DNA from: Nocardioides sp. YR527
Lineage (GTDB): Bacteria; Actinomycetota; Actinomycetes; Propionibacteriales; Nocardioidaceae
Assembly (NCBI RefSeq): GCF_900101045.1
Contig: NZ_FNFN01000006.1
Coordinates: 434,001-498,000 of the forward strand
Length of the DNA: 64,000 bases
Direction: 5' to 3'
Shown here: one piece after another, positions 1-8,408 of the stretch
Layout of the letters: the number at the start of each line of letters is the position of its first letter
Numbering within the stretch: position 1 is the first letter of the stretch
Made by a program: the position numbers and the translations under genes
The notes under the pieces: generated by a model
The model's input: the letters and a program-made list of their open reading frames with translations, nothing else
Database searches by the model: none
What the model was told of the DNA's origin: nothing

Positions 1-60
1 GGTCGCGCGGACGCCGGGACGGCGGTGCCCGGCCAGTCTGAGGGCATGACCAGGAACTCG

Positions 61-651
61 ATGTCGAACAGGCCGGCGCGGCTGCGGCCCGGCGTACGCA
101 AGGCAGTGCCCGTGCTCCATCTCCTCGGGGTGGGAGCTTGGCTCGGCATCGACGTGGTGGTCGGCATCATGGCCGCGGTCGGCTCGGGATCAGGCGACGC
201 CGCCGACCGTGGTCTGGCGCTGCAGGTGATCGGCACCTATCTCGCGGGCCCGATGCTCGCGGCGGGGCTGATCGTGCTGGCGACCGGGGCGGTGCTCGGC
301 TGGGGGAGCAAGTGGGGGCTGGTGCGGTTCTGGTGGGTCGCGGTGAAGCTGGTCGTCAATATCGTGCTGGTGGCGCTGATCCTCTTCGTCCTGATGCCGG
401 GCATGGAGCAGGTGCGGATCATCGGCGAGGTCCTGACCGCGACCGGCGAGCTGACAGGAGACGTCAGCAACCTTCGGTTCCCACCGGCCGTTTCGCTGAC
501 CGCCCTCACGATCGCCGTCGTCTTGTCCGTCTACAAACCCTGGGGACGGACGCGGTTCGGTGAGTCGGGCTACCTGACCGGGTCGCTGCGCCAGAGGGGG
601 AGGAGCCGGACCGGCTCCGGCGCGTCGACGAGCAGCAGAGGGTCGAGGTAG
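61..651 (+). CDS. Predicted multi-pass membrane protein (CopD/DUF2269-like)
   Basis: This encodes about 196 residues with four hydrophobic helices (roughly 15-38, 60-85, 95-120 and 145-165). The first contains a histidine and aromatic pattern (VLHLLGVGAWLG) reminiscent of the CopD/DUF2269 type of small integral membrane proteins. I chose ATG 61 because AGGA lies 6 nt upstream; GTG 25 and ATG 46 are in frame and possible. The C-terminal tail is Arg/Ser-rich and low-complexity. It overlaps the end of the convergent M23-like gene by about 80 bp, so the true stop region may be functionally unimportant. The family assignment is weak and no substrate can be inferred. Confidence 0.6.
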   Translation: MSNRPARLRPGVRKAVPVLHLLGVGAWLGIDVVVGIMAAVGSGSGDAADRGLALQVIGTYLAGPMLAAGLIVLATGAVLGWGSKWGLVRFWWVAVKLVVNIVLVALILFVLMPGMEQVRIIGEVLTATGELTGDVSNLRFPPAVSLTALTIAVVLSVYKPWGRTRFGESGYLTGSLRQRGRSRTGSGASTSSRGSR

Positions 652-1193
652 ACATCGTCCGCGTTGCGGATCCAGCCCCAGTGCAGGCAGGCGGCCGGGA
701 AGCAGTGGGAGCCGGCGATACCGAGCCGGCCCAACGGCGCTCCGGTCGCGACCGGGTCGCCGACGGCCACGGTGGCCGCGACCGGCTCATAGGTGGTCCG
801 CGTGGCTCCGTGATCGACAGTCACCACCGCCTTGCCGGCGATCAGTCCGACGAAGGCGACCGTCCCGGCCATCGCGGCGCGTACGACCGCGCCTGGAGAC
901 CCGGCCAGGTCCACGCCGCGATGACCCGAACCCCACGGGGCATCTGGCGGGTCGAAGCGGCGTACGACCTCCGGCTGGGGTGCCAGCGGCCATACGCCTC
1001 GGGGGACCTCCTCGGCTTCTCCGACCGGGCTCGGACCCTCGCCGTGACCCACGGCCCCGCCCAGCGCGGCGCCGGACGGCGCCACCTCGGCACGTGGCGT
1101 TCCGAGGGCTGGGCTTGCCGGGGCGATGAGGACGACGAGGAACAGGGCCGCGACGAGGGCGCGGGCCCGGTCGGAGAGGCGGTACGAGGTCAT
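570..1193 (-). CDS. Exported M23-family peptidase-like protein, degenerate active site
   Basis: A 207-residue protein with an N-terminal hydrophobic signal segment (about residues 10-30) and a C-terminal LytM/M23 fold. The zinc motif HxxxD is visible as H91-R-G-V-D95. The second motif, usually HLH, reads CLHWG, so the zinc-binding histidine is kept but the preceding catalytic histidine is replaced by cysteine. M23 proteins of this kind act on cell-wall peptides or serve as non-catalytic envelope factors, and the substitution makes hydrolase activity uncertain. A gene of this type lying divergently upstream of rpsB is a recurrent actinobacterial arrangement. ATG 1193 is preferred because it starts the signal peptide directly; an in-frame start 36 bp upstream is possible. 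Confidence 0.8.
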   Translation of the reverse strand: MTSYRLSDRARALVAALFLVVLIAPASPALGTPRAEVAPSGAALGGAVGHGEGPSPVGEAEEVPRGVWPLAPQPEVVRRFDPPDAPWGSGHRGVDLAGSPGAVVRAAMAGTVAFVGLIAGKAVVTVDHGATRTTYEPVAATVAVGDPVATGAPLGRLGIAGSHCFPAACLHWGWIRNADDVYLDPLLLVDAPEPVRLLPLWRSDPVR

Positions 1194-1615
1194 GACGAGC
1201 AGACAACCCCGGATAGAGGACCCGCACAACGAGCGTCGTACGTCCTGTGGACAACCCCGTCCCGAGACACCCCTGTGGACACTGATCGGCCCGCGCCGGA
1301 GCTGGTCACGGAGGATTGGCCCGAGAACCCGGTCGGCGGCTAGTCTTGGACCGGCAGCCCCCTGTGGGCTGACTTCGCACGCCAGCAGACCGCGACGGTG
1401 CCTCGCTCCGAGACACCGGTCGCCCGCGGGCGCGGCCCTCAGTCCCGAGCAGCATGCTCAGGTCGGACCGCGCGCAGGCGTCAGGGCCCATCACCACCGA
1501 TGGGCGCGAAACTGAAAACCGACCGGCTCGCGCCAACACCCGCCCGACCTCGAGAAACGCAAGGTCGAGCCACCAGCGGTGCACGCGCGGGCCACCACCT
1601 AGGAGAAAAAACATC
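1194..1615. other. Intergenic region between the divergent M23-like gene and rpsB
   Basis: This 422-bp stretch holds no convincing gene. It must contain the promoter for rpsB and probably that of the divergent M23-like gene. The last 250 bp would form a long rpsB mRNA leader, where ribosomal-protein autoregulation often acts, but I could not define a conserved RNA structure by eye. Confidence 0.5.
1316..1346 (+). promoter_or_regulatory. Candidate promoter for rpsB-tsf
   Basis: TTGGCC (1316-1321) and TAGTCT (1341-1346) are separated by 19 bp, resembling a sigma-A type promoter in a high-GC actinobacterium. The spacing is long and the call rests on motif matching only. Confidence 0.3.
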
Positions 1616-2515
1616 ATGGCAGTCGTGACCATGCGCCAGCTCCTCGAGAGCGGCGTCCACTTCGGACACCAGACCCGTCGCTGGAACCCGAAGATGAAGC
1701 GGTTCATCCTCACCGACCGCAACGGCATCTACATCATCGACCTGCAGCAGTCGCTGGCCTACATCGACCGCAGCTACGCCTTCATCAAGGAGACCGTGGC
1801 CAAGGGCGGGACGATCATGTTCGTCGGCACCAAGAAGCAGGCCCAGGAGGCCATCGCCGAGCAGGCGACCCGCGTCGGCATGCCCTACGTCAACCAGCGC
1901 TGGCTCGGCGGCATGCTCACCAACTTCCAGACCGTGCACCAGCGGATCAACCGCCTCAAGGAGCTCGACGAGGTCAACTTCGACGACGTCGCCGGCTCGG
2001 GCCGCACGAAGAAGGAGCTCCTGCAGATGAAGCGGGAGCGCGACAAGCTCGAGAAGACCCTGGGCGGCATCCGCGAGATGGGCCGGACCCCCTCCGCCGT
2101 CTGGATCGTCGACACCAAGAAGGAGCACCTCGCTGTCGAGGAGGCTCGCAAGCTCAGGATCCCGATCGTCGGCATCCTGGACACCAACTGCGACCCCGAC
2201 GAGGTCGACTTCCCGATCCCGGGCAACGACGACGCCATCCGCGCGGTCGGCCTGCTGACCCGCGTGGTCGCCGACGCCGTCGCCGAGGGCCTCATCGCCC
2301 GCTCCGGTGGCAAGACCGAGGGCACCGAGGGCGCCACCGCCGAGGAGCCGCTGGCCGAGTGGGAGCGCGAGCTCCTGGCGACCCCGGCTGCCGAGGAGGC
2401 CAAGGCCGAGGAGACCCCGGCCGCTGAGGCCCCCGCCGCGGAGGCTGCTGAGACCACCGAGGCTCCGGCCGAGGAGACCCCCGCCGAGACCCCTGAGGCC
2501 CCGGCCGAGGCCTGA
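1616..2515 (+). CDS. rpsB: 30S ribosomal protein S2
   Basis: S2 binds the 30S head-body junction and is needed for S1 or mRNA docking. The product is 299 residues and starts MAVVTMRQLLESGVHFGHQT, a textbook S2 N-terminus. ATG 1616 lies 9 nt after AGGAG, so the much longer upstream in-frame extension is rejected. The core ends near residue 250. It is followed by an Ala/Glu/Pro-rich acidic tail of about 45 residues, as is common for actinobacterial S2 proteins. The tail is encoded by repetitive GCC/GAG codons and looks disordered. tsf follows 49 bp downstream, the usual rpsB-tsf operon. Confidence 0.98.
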   Translation: MAVVTMRQLLESGVHFGHQTRRWNPKMKRFILTDRNGIYIIDLQQSLAYIDRSYAFIKETVAKGGTIMFVGTKKQAQEAIAEQATRVGMPYVNQRWLGGMLTNFQTVHQRINRLKELDEVNFDDVAGSGRTKKELLQMKRERDKLEKTLGGIREMGRTPSAVWIVDTKKEHLAVEEARKLRIPIVGILDTNCDPDEVDFPIPGNDDAIRAVGLLTRVVADAVAEGLIARSGGKTEGTEGATAEEPLAEWERELLATPAAEEAKAEETPAAEAPAAEAAETTEAPAEETPAETPEAPAEA

Positions 2516-2564
2516 GCCTCATCGTCCACCCAAGAGCCACTTAACAAGTCAGAGGAAGACACAC

Positions 2565-3374
2565 ATGGCTTACACCGCTGCCGACGTCAAGAAGCTCCGT
2601 GAGCTGACCCAGGCCGGCATGATGGACTGCAAGAAGGCGCTCGACGAGGCTGACGGCAACTTCGACAAGGCTGTCGAGATCCTTCGCGTCAAGGGCACGG
2701 CCAAGGCCGCCGCTCGCGCCGCGGAGCGCACCACCTCGGCCGGCCTCGTGGCCGCGTCCGGCAACGCGCTGGTCAGCCTCCTCTCGGAGACCGACTTCGT
2801 TGCCAAGAACGAGGGCTTCGTCGCTGCTGCCCAGCAGATCGCCGAGGCTGCCGACGCCAACAAGGCCAACGACCTCGAGTCCCTCAAGGCCGTCTCGCTC
2901 GGCGACAAGACGGTCGGCGAGACCGTCGAGGAACTCGCCCGCACCATCGGCGAGAAGATCGAGCTCGGCCAGGTTGCCTACTTCGAGGGTGAGACCACGG
3001 TCTACCTGCACAAGAAGGCCTCCGACCTGCCGCCGAGCCTCGGCGTCCTGGTCGCCTACGAGGGTGACGAGGCGGCCGCGAAGCAGGCCGCCCAGCAGGC
3101 TGCCGCGCTCAAGGCGCAGTACCTCACCTCCGACGAGGTGCCGGCCGACGTGGTCGACGCCGAGAAGGACGTCCTCACCAAGAAGACGCTCGAGGAGGGC
3201 AAGCCCGAGGCTGCCGTCGCCAAGATCGTCGAGGGTCGGATCAAGGCGTTCTTCAAGGAGATCGTCCTGCTCGACCAGGAGTCGGTCTTCGAGTCGAAGA
3301 AGTCCGTCAAGCAGGTCCTCGACGCCGCCAACACGCAGGTGAAGCAGTTCGCCCGCTTCGACGTCGGCGCCTGA
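2565..3374 (+). CDS. tsf: Translation elongation factor Ts
   Basis: EF-Ts exchanges GDP for GTP on EF-Tu. The 269-residue product has the N-terminal UBA-like domain (AADVKKLRELTQAGMMDCKK) followed by the TDFVAKNEGF motif of the core that inserts into EF-Tu. The length is normal for actinobacteria. The start is fixed by GAGGAAG upstream of ATG 2565. It is transcribed with rpsB and ends just before a strong hairpin, which probably separates the operon from pyrH. Confidence 0.98.
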   Translation: MAYTAADVKKLRELTQAGMMDCKKALDEADGNFDKAVEILRVKGTAKAAARAAERTTSAGLVAASGNALVSLLSETDFVAKNEGFVAAAQQIAEAADANKANDLESLKAVSLGDKTVGETVEELARTIGEKIELGQVAYFEGETTVYLHKKASDLPPSLGVLVAYEGDEAAAKQAAQQAAALKAQYLTSDEVPADVVDAEKDVLTKKTLEEGKPEAAVAKIVEGRIKAFFKEIVLLDQESVFESKKSVKQVLDAANTQVKQFARFDVGA

Positions 3375-3432
3375 CCGAGCCTGATTCCGCGCGAACAGCG
3401 CGCGATCAGTTAGGTTGAGCAACAACGTACGA

Positions 3433-3485
3433 CGAAAGGGGCCGGTCCGATGAACCGAATGGTGATCATCGGACCGGCCCTTTCG
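3433..3485 (+). terminator. Strong intrinsic terminator after tsf
   Basis: A 20-bp stem pairs 3433-3453 with 3466-3485, with a single bulged G and a loop of about 12 nt. It lies in the 167-bp gap between tsf and pyrH. The 3' arm ends in CCCTTTCG, so the U-tract is short. The mirror-image arm (CGAAAGGG) means it could also act on the opposite strand. Confidence 0.8.
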
Positions 3486-3541
3486 TACGTCACCCCCGCA
3501 CGCACCACCCCGCACGACGTCGCCCCAGGAAAGGCCACGGC

Positions 3542-4255
3542 ATGACCCGCTACCAGCGCATCCTGATCAAGCTGTCCGGAGAGAACTTCGGCGGTGGCGA
3601 GGTCGGGGTCGACCCCATCGTGGTCGCCTCGATCGCCAAGGAGATCTCCGCTGTCGCCGCCTCCGGCGTGCAGGTCGCGATCGTCGTCGGCGGTGGCAAC
3701 TTCTTCCGCGGCGCCGAGCTCCAGCTGGCCGGAATGGACCGGTCCCGCGCCGACTACATGGGCATGCTCGGCACCGTCATGAACTGCCTCGCGCTGCAGG
3801 ACTTCCTCGAGAAGGAGGGTGTCGACACCCGCGTGCAGACCGCGATCACGATGGGCCAGGTCGCCGAGCCCTACATCCCGCGCAAGGCCATGCGTCACCT
3901 CGAGAAGGGCCGCGTCGTGATCTTCGGCGCCGGCTCCGGGATGCCCTATTTCTCCACCGACACCGTCGCCGCCCAGCGCGCCCTCGAGGTCCACGCCGAG
4001 GTGGTCCTGATGGCCAAGAACGGCGTCGACGGGATCTACACGGCCGACCCGAAGAAGGACCCGACGGCGACGAAGTACGATGAGATCACCTTCGGTGAGG
4101 CGCTGCAGAAGCAGCTCAAGATCGCCGACGCCACCGCGTTCGCCCTCTGCATGGAGAACAAGATGCCGATCGTCGTCTACGGTGCGGAGGACGAGGGGGC
4201 GGTCTACCGGATCGTCCAGGGTGAGAAGATCGGTACGCTCGTCACCGCTGGCTGA
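3542..4255 (+). CDS. pyrH: Uridylate kinase (UMP kinase)
   Basis: It phosphorylates UMP to UDP in pyrimidine nucleotide synthesis and acts as a cytosolic hexamer. The 237-residue product has the amino-acid-kinase fold hallmarks: N-terminal LIKLSGE, the VVGGGNFFRG glycine loop, and a uridine-binding region around DYMGMLGTVMN. AGGAAAGG precedes ATG 3542. Its position between tsf and frr is conserved across bacteria. The length and motifs are normal. Confidence 0.98.
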   Translation: MTRYQRILIKLSGENFGGGEVGVDPIVVASIAKEISAVAASGVQVAIVVGGGNFFRGAELQLAGMDRSRADYMGMLGTVMNCLALQDFLEKEGVDTRVQTAITMGQVAEPYIPRKAMRHLEKGRVVIFGAGSGMPYFSTDTVAAQRALEVHAEVVLMAKNGVDGIYTADPKKDPTATKYDEITFGEALQKQLKIADATAFALCMENKMPIVVYGAEDEGAVYRIVQGEKIGTLVTAG

Positions 4256-4315
4256 GCGGCACGAGCCCACACGCCACCCACACCCACAACACTTACGAGC
4301 GCACAGGAGCATCCG

Positions 4316-4873
4316 GTGATCAACGACATCCTCAACGAGGCCGACAGCAAGATGGTGAAGTCGGTGGACTCCACGCGTGAGGACTTCGCCACGATTCGTG
4401 CCGGCCGGGCGACCCCGCAGATGTTCAGCAAGATCCTGGTCGACTACTACGGCACCCCGACGCCGATCCAGCAGCTCGCCTCGTTCACCAGCCCCGAGCC
4501 GCGGATCATCAACATCGCCCCCTTCGACATCGGCGCGATGGCCAACGTCGAGAAGGCGATCCGCGACTCCGACCTCGGTGTCAACCCGTCCAACGACGGC
4601 AAGATCCTGCGTGCGGTCTTCCCTGAGCTGACCGAGGAGCGCCGCAAGGAATACATCAAGCTCGCCAAGGAGAAGGCCGAGCAGGGTCGCGTCTCGGTGC
4701 GCCAGGTGCGCCAGAAGGCCAAGCAGGGTCTCGAGAAGCTCGAGAAGGACGGCGAGGCCAGCAAGGACGACGTCACCGGTGCCGAGAAGCGCCTCGACAG
4801 CCTCACCAAGAAGCACACCGAGGCGATCGACGAGCTGCTCAAGTCCAAGGAAGCCGAGCTGCTCGAGGTCTGA
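4316..4873 (+). CDS. frr: Ribosome recycling factor
   Basis: RRF splits post-termination ribosomes together with EF-G. The 185-residue product shows the family pattern: MVKSVDSTREDFATIRAGRA near the N-terminus and a C-terminal three-helix bundle with RQVRQKAKQ. The start is GTG at 4316, with AGGAGC 5-10 nt upstream and 60 bp after pyrH. The length is exactly typical. Confidence 0.97.
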   Translation: MINDILNEADSKMVKSVDSTREDFATIRAGRATPQMFSKILVDYYGTPTPIQQLASFTSPEPRIINIAPFDIGAMANVEKAIRDSDLGVNPSNDGKILRAVFPELTEERRKEYIKLAKEKAEQGRVSVRQVRQKAKQGLEKLEKDGEASKDDVTGAEKRLDSLTKKHTEAIDELLKSKEAELLEV

Positions 4874-4876
4874 GCC

Positions 4877-4907
4877 TGTGACCCTGCGACGAAGTCGCAG
4901 GGTCACA
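4877..4907 (+). terminator. Perfect hairpin after frr
   Basis: A 14-bp perfect stem (TGTGACCCTGCGAC against GTCGCAGGGTCACA) with a GAA loop begins 4 nt after the frr stop. No U-tract follows, which is usual for hairpin terminators in high-GC actinobacteria. It may instead stabilise the frr 3' end. Confidence 0.7.
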
Positions 4908-4914
4908 ACGCGAA

Positions 4915-4970
4915 GAGATCGAGCGAGCGCAGCGGCTGAGCTTGCGAAGCCGCGAAGCGGGTCGAGATCT
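4915..4970. repeat. Candidate REP-like intergenic element
   Basis: The stretch begins GAGATCGAGCGAGCGCAGCG and ends GGGTCGAGATCT, with AGATC at both ends in inverted orientation and GC-rich pseudo-palindromic interior. Elements of this look (GAGCGAGCGCAGCGAG with GTCGAGA ends) are scattered between genes in many actinobacterial genomes. Only this one copy is in the window, so the repetitive nature is inferred. Confidence 0.4.
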
Positions 4971-5029
4971 ACCCGCACGGGGTCGAGTTCCACAAGCGAG
5001 TCGGACCGCGACCAGAAAAGGACCTGAGC

Positions 5030-5938
5030 ATGAAGGAATCCCTTGTGAGCCAGACGCCGCCGTCTCCTTCTCCGTCAGCTTCCGAGCCGCCGAAGAAGGA
5101 CTACGGCCGTGCCGGCCGCAACCTGCCCGCGGCGATCGGCTCCGCCGTCGTCCTCCTGGTTGCCATCGCGCTGAGCCTGATGTTCGTGAAGACGGCGTTC
5201 ATGCTGATCGTCGTCGGCTGCGTCGTGGCCGCGGTCTGGGAGCTCCACCGGGGCCTGATGGCCAAGGACATGGACGTCCCCGAGCAGCCGCTGATGATCG
5301 GCGGCACGGTGATGGTCCTGGCGGCCTATTTCTTCGGCGCCGACGCGCTGGTGACCGCCACGGCGGTCTCCGCGCTGGTGATCATGCTGTGGGTCCTGCG
5401 CCGTGGCGTGGACGGCTACGTACGCACCTCGGCAGCCTCCGTCCTCACCCTGTTCTACCTGCCGTTCCTCGGCTCGTTCGTCGCGCTCATGCTCGGCGAG
5501 GGCGGCGACTGGACCTCGGGCGGCCTCTCCGACGACGGCGTACGCGGCATCATCGTCTGGGTCCTGCTCACGATCATGTCCGACATCGGCGGCTACGTGG
5601 CCGGGGTCCTCTTCGGCAAGCACCCGATGGCGCCGGTGATCTCCCCGAAGAAGTCGTGGGAGGGTTTCGCCGGATCGGTGGTCTTCACCGTCGCCACCGG
5701 CGTCGGTCTGGTCGTATGGCTGCTCGACGCGTCCTGGTGGATCGGTGTCGCGCTCGGCGTGGTCGCCTGCGTGATGGCCGTCCTGGGCGACCTCGTCGAG
5801 TCGGTCATCAAGCGGGACCTCGGCCTCAAGGACATGAGCCAGATCATCCCCGGTCATGGCGGCATCATGGACCGCCTCGACTCCCTCCTGGCGACCGTCG
5901 CCCCGGTCTGGCTGATCCTTCACTACGCCGTCTTCTGA
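5030..5938 (+). CDS. cdsA: Phosphatidate cytidylyltransferase (CDP-diglyceride synthase)
   Basis: This membrane enzyme makes CDP-diacylglycerol from phosphatidic acid and CTP, the branch point for phosphatidylglycerol and phosphatidylinositol lipids. The 302-residue product has a Pro/Ser-rich cytosolic N-terminus, about eight hydrophobic helices, and the family signature near the C-terminus (SVIKRDLGLKD followed by PGHGGIMDRLDS). The start at ATG 5030 follows an AAAAGGA site. Placement after frr matches the common bacterial synteny. Confidence 0.96.
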   Translation: MKESLVSQTPPSPSPSASEPPKKDYGRAGRNLPAAIGSAVVLLVAIALSLMFVKTAFMLIVVGCVVAAVWELHRGLMAKDMDVPEQPLMIGGTVMVLAAYFFGADALVTATAVSALVIMLWVLRRGVDGYVRTSAASVLTLFYLPFLGSFVALMLGEGGDWTSGGLSDDGVRGIIVWVLLTIMSDIGGYVAGVLFGKHPMAPVISPKKSWEGFAGSVVFTVATGVGLVVWLLDASWWIGVALGVVACVMAVLGDLVESVIKRDLGLKDMSQIIPGHGGIMDRLDSLLATVAPVWLILHYAVF

Positions 5939-5952
5939 CCAGGCCCCGCCTG

Positions 5953-6093
5953 ATGCTCTTCCTCGTACGCCACGGCCGACCCATCCAGGTGCGCGGCGTC
6001 GCCGCGGAGCACTGAGAGCTCGACCCTGCCGAGTCGAGTTCGTCGCGGCAGCGATTCTTTACCAAGGATGACGTGGTTCGGCGTTACCGTTGA
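5953..6093 (+). pseudogene. Possible remnant of a histidine-phosphatase (phosphoglycerate-mutase-like) gene
   Basis: An ATG at 5953 opens a 20-codon frame encoding MLFLVRHGRP, the phosphohistidine RHG motif that begins histidine-phosphatase proteins. The frame stops at TGA 6013. Read through in the same frame it continues ELDPAES and RQRFFTKDD before a second TGA at 6091. The first TGA sits after AAEH, where relatives often have Trp (TGG). This looks like a decayed N-terminal fragment, with the catalytic remainder lost. It could be chance, because only about 45 codons remain. Confidence 0.4.
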
Positions 6094-6096
6094 CGA

Positions 6097-6495
6097 GTGA
6101 ACCAGCGTCCCGCGGACCTCGACGTGGACTCCGATCCAGACGTCGAGGCAGATCCCGGCCCGGAGGAGGAGTCCTCGGGGTCCGGCGGCGTGTGGGCGTG
6201 GCTGCACGACTCGCACCCGACCGTGGCAGCCCTGGTCGGCTTCTACATCGGCCTGGCGTACGCGATCCTGGTGCCCGGCACCTGGGGCGCCCTGCTGGCA
6301 TGGGTGCTCGGTCAGGAGCGGGCCGAGGAGCTGTTCCCGTGGGTGGCGCTGACCCTGCTGGTGCCCCTGGCCCTGCTCATCCCGCGCAAGACCCGCCGCC
6401 TGGCCGAGTTCGTCTGGCTGGGGATCATCCTGACCGTGCTGGTGGTGGTCGGTGTCGGCGCGCTGGTCTTCTGGATCCTGCTGAAGACGGGCTGA
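6097..6495 (+). CDS. Small membrane protein of unknown function
   Basis: A 132-residue protein starting at GTG 6097. It has an acidic N-terminal 35 residues, then three hydrophobic helices (about 45-70, 85-100 and 108-130) separated by short charged loops with PRKTRR before the last. Start choice is supported by the N-terminal acidic segment running directly into the first helix; no good Shine-Dalgarno is visible. I do not recognise the family. It lies between cdsA and rlmN, in the same direction. Confidence 0.75.
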   Translation: MNQRPADLDVDSDPDVEADPGPEEESSGSGGVWAWLHDSHPTVAALVGFYIGLAYAILVPGTWGALLAWVLGQERAEELFPWVALTLLVPLALLIPRKTRRLAEFVWLGIILTVLVVVGVGALVFWILLKTG

Positions 6496-6553
6496 CCGGG
6501 CGGGCCGGATCCAGGTTTAGCCGTAGGCAGCACCCCGGTGGGACAATGAAGCA

Positions 6554-7735
6554 GTGACCGAGCCCGATCCTGCGAACGTACCGGCCCCGCACAGCCCTGA
6601 GGCCGAGGCCGCCGCGATGGAGGGGCGCCGCCTGCCCCTGGTGATGGCGCCGCCCAAGGGCCGCGGAAAGCCGCCGCGCCACCTCGCCGACCTCGACCTG
6701 GCCGGCCGTCAGGACGCGGCGAAGGAGGCAGGGCTCCCGGGGTTCCGGGCCAAGCAGCTCTCGGTGCACTACTTCGAGCGGCTGGTCGACGACCCCGCCC
6801 AGATGACCGACCTTCCCGCCAACCAGCGAGAAGAGCTCGTCAACACGTTCCTGCCCGACCTGATGACGCCGATCCGTCAGCAGGAGGCCGACAAGGGCAC
6901 CACCGTCAAGACGCTGTGGAAGCTCTTCGACGGCGCCCTGGTCGAGTCGGTGCTGATGCGCTACACCGACCGCGCCACGGTCTGCATCTCCTCCCAGGCC
7001 GGCTGCGGCATGGCCTGCCCGTTCTGCGCCACCGGCCAGGGCGGCCTCGAGCGCAACATGTCGACCGCCGAGATCGTCCACCAGGTCGTCGTCGCTGCCC
7101 GGCAGATGGCCAGCGGCGAGATCCCCGGCGGCCCCGGTCGTCTCTCCAACGTGGTCTTCATGGGCATGGGGGAGCCGATGGCCAACTACAAGGCGCTGAT
7201 GGGCGCGGTCCGCCGCCTCACCTCGCCGGCGCCCGAGGGCCTGGGGCTCTCGGCGCGCCACGTGACCGTCTCCACCGTCGGCCTCGTGCCGCGGATCAAG
7301 CAGCTCACCGAGGAGGGCATCCCGGTCACCCTCGCCCTCTCGCTGCACGCCCCCGACGACGAGCTGCGCAACGAGCTCGTCCCGATCAACACCCGCTTCT
7401 CGGTCGCGGAGACCGTCGACGCCGCCTGGAACTACGCGCGCGTGACCAAGCGCCGCGTCTCCATCGAGTACGCGATGATGCGCGGCATCAACGACCAGGC
7501 CTGGCGCGCCGACCTGCTCGCCGACGTCCTCAACTCCTACGGCGACTGGGGCTGGGTCCACGTCAACCTGATCCCGTTGAACCCCACACCCGGATCGAAG
7601 TGGACCGCGAGCGACCCGGCCGACGAGCGTGAGTTCGTACGCCGCCTCGAGGCCAAGGGCATCTCCACCACCGTCCGCGACACCCGCGGCCGGGAGATCG
7701 ACGGCGCCTGCGGCCAGCTCGCTGCCGCCGAGTAG
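6554..7735 (+). CDS. rlmN: Dual-specificity 23S rRNA A2503 / tRNA A37 C2-methyltransferase
   Basis: A radical SAM enzyme that methylates C2 of A2503 in 23S rRNA, and of A37 in some tRNAs. The 393-residue product has the CxxxCxxC cluster motif at C151, C155 and C158 (CGMACPFC), the GMGEP motif and the C-terminal LNPTPGSKW and REIDGACGQL segments with the conserved second catalytic cysteine. GTG 6554 is the start. The last 163 bp (7573-7735) are repeated downstream at 11909-12071 with only a few differences. This suggests that the present 3' end was supplied or rebuilt by an integration event, yet the encoded enzyme is intact. Confidence 0.97.
   Translation: MTEPDPANVPAPHSPEAEAAAMEGRRLPLVMAPPKGRGKPPRHLADLDLAGRQDAAKEAGLPGFRAKQLSVHYFERLVDDPAQMTDLPANQREELVNTFLPDLMTPIRQQEADKGTTVKTLWKLFDGALVESVLMRYTDRATVCISSQAGCGMACPFCATGQGGLERNMSTAEIVHQVVVAARQMASGEIPGGPGRLSNVVFMGMGEPMANYKALMGAVRRLTSPAPEGLGLSARHVTVSTVGLVPRIKQLTEEGIPVTLALSLHAPDDELRNELVPINTRFSVAETVDAAWNYARVTKRRVSIEYAMMRGINDQAWRADLLADVLNSYGDWGWVHVNLIPLNPTPGSKWTASDPADEREFVRRLEAKGISTTVRDTRGREIDGACGQLAAAE
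7573..7735 (+). repeat. Left copy of the 163-bp direct repeat (rlmN 3' end)
   Basis: This segment aligns without gaps to 11909-12071 with seven mismatches by my count, at a constant offset of 4336 bp. Both copies end exactly at the rlmN stop codon. It marks the left edge of the accessory island. Confidence 0.9.
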
Positions 7736-7870
7736 ACAACACTGAGTCGTCAGGACGCCGCCCGCTCGGTGGTGCGACGAACGTCCAGTCGGCGGTGATT
7801 CTCCGGCTCCGGGCGGCTCGAGCGGCCCCGTCCCACGACGGTGTGCAGACCGCAGAGTCGCGAACGGGCG

Positions 7871-8326
7871 TCATCCCAGCGGCAGAGGTCGGTTCTCGGC
7901 GACGGTCTTCATCACCAGAGTGGAAGTGAGCCGCTGGACGCCGGGCAGGGTCGCGAGGTGGTCGTCGTAGAGCTGCTGGAACGCGGGTAGGTCGCGGGTC
8001 ATGACGCGGAGCAGGTAGTCGGGGTCTCCGAAGAGTCGTTGTGCCTCGAGGACGTTCGGGAGTTCGCGTACGGCGCTCTCGAAGGCGTCGAGGGTGAGGC
8101 GGTCCGCGGCGGTCATGGTGATGAATACGAGGGATTCGAAGGTGAGTCCCAGTGCCTGAGGGTCGAGGTAGGCGCGGTAGCCGGCAATCGCGCCGGAGCG
8201 TTCCAGGCCGCGTACCCGGCGATGGCAGGGGGAGAGGCTGAGCTGGACTCGTTCGGCGAGCTCGGTGACGGTGAGCCGGCCGTCTTGCTGAAGCTCAGCA
8301 AGAATCTTCCTATCTACGTCGTCCAT
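7871..8326 (-). CDS. Lrp/AsnC-family transcriptional regulator (island)
   Basis: A 151-residue protein with an N-terminal winged HTH (MDDVDRKILAELQQDGRLTV, recognition helix near LSLSPCHRRVRGLE) and a C-terminal RAM/AsnC ligand domain (residues about 65-140). These proteins form dimers to octamers and respond to amino acids or related ligands. ATG 8326 is chosen because it begins the HTH exactly; longer in-frame extensions add non-conserved residues. It is divergent from the LysE-type exporter, the classic arrangement of an Lrp regulator controlling an amino-acid efflux gene. Confidence 0.9.
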   Translation of the reverse strand: MDDVDRKILAELQQDGRLTVTELAERVQLSLSPCHRRVRGLERSGAIAGYRAYLDPQALGLTFESLVFITMTAADRLTLDAFESAVRELPNVLEAQRLFGDPDYLLRVMTRDLPAFQQLYDDHLATLPGVQRLTSTLVMKTVAENRPLPLG

Positions 8327-8408
8327 GCGGTTGATTCTTCCATGACCAGACCTCGTTCGGGGGAAAGTTGGGAACACCTTGCGCGTCTTTGGACCTAGTC
8401 TTCCGGCT

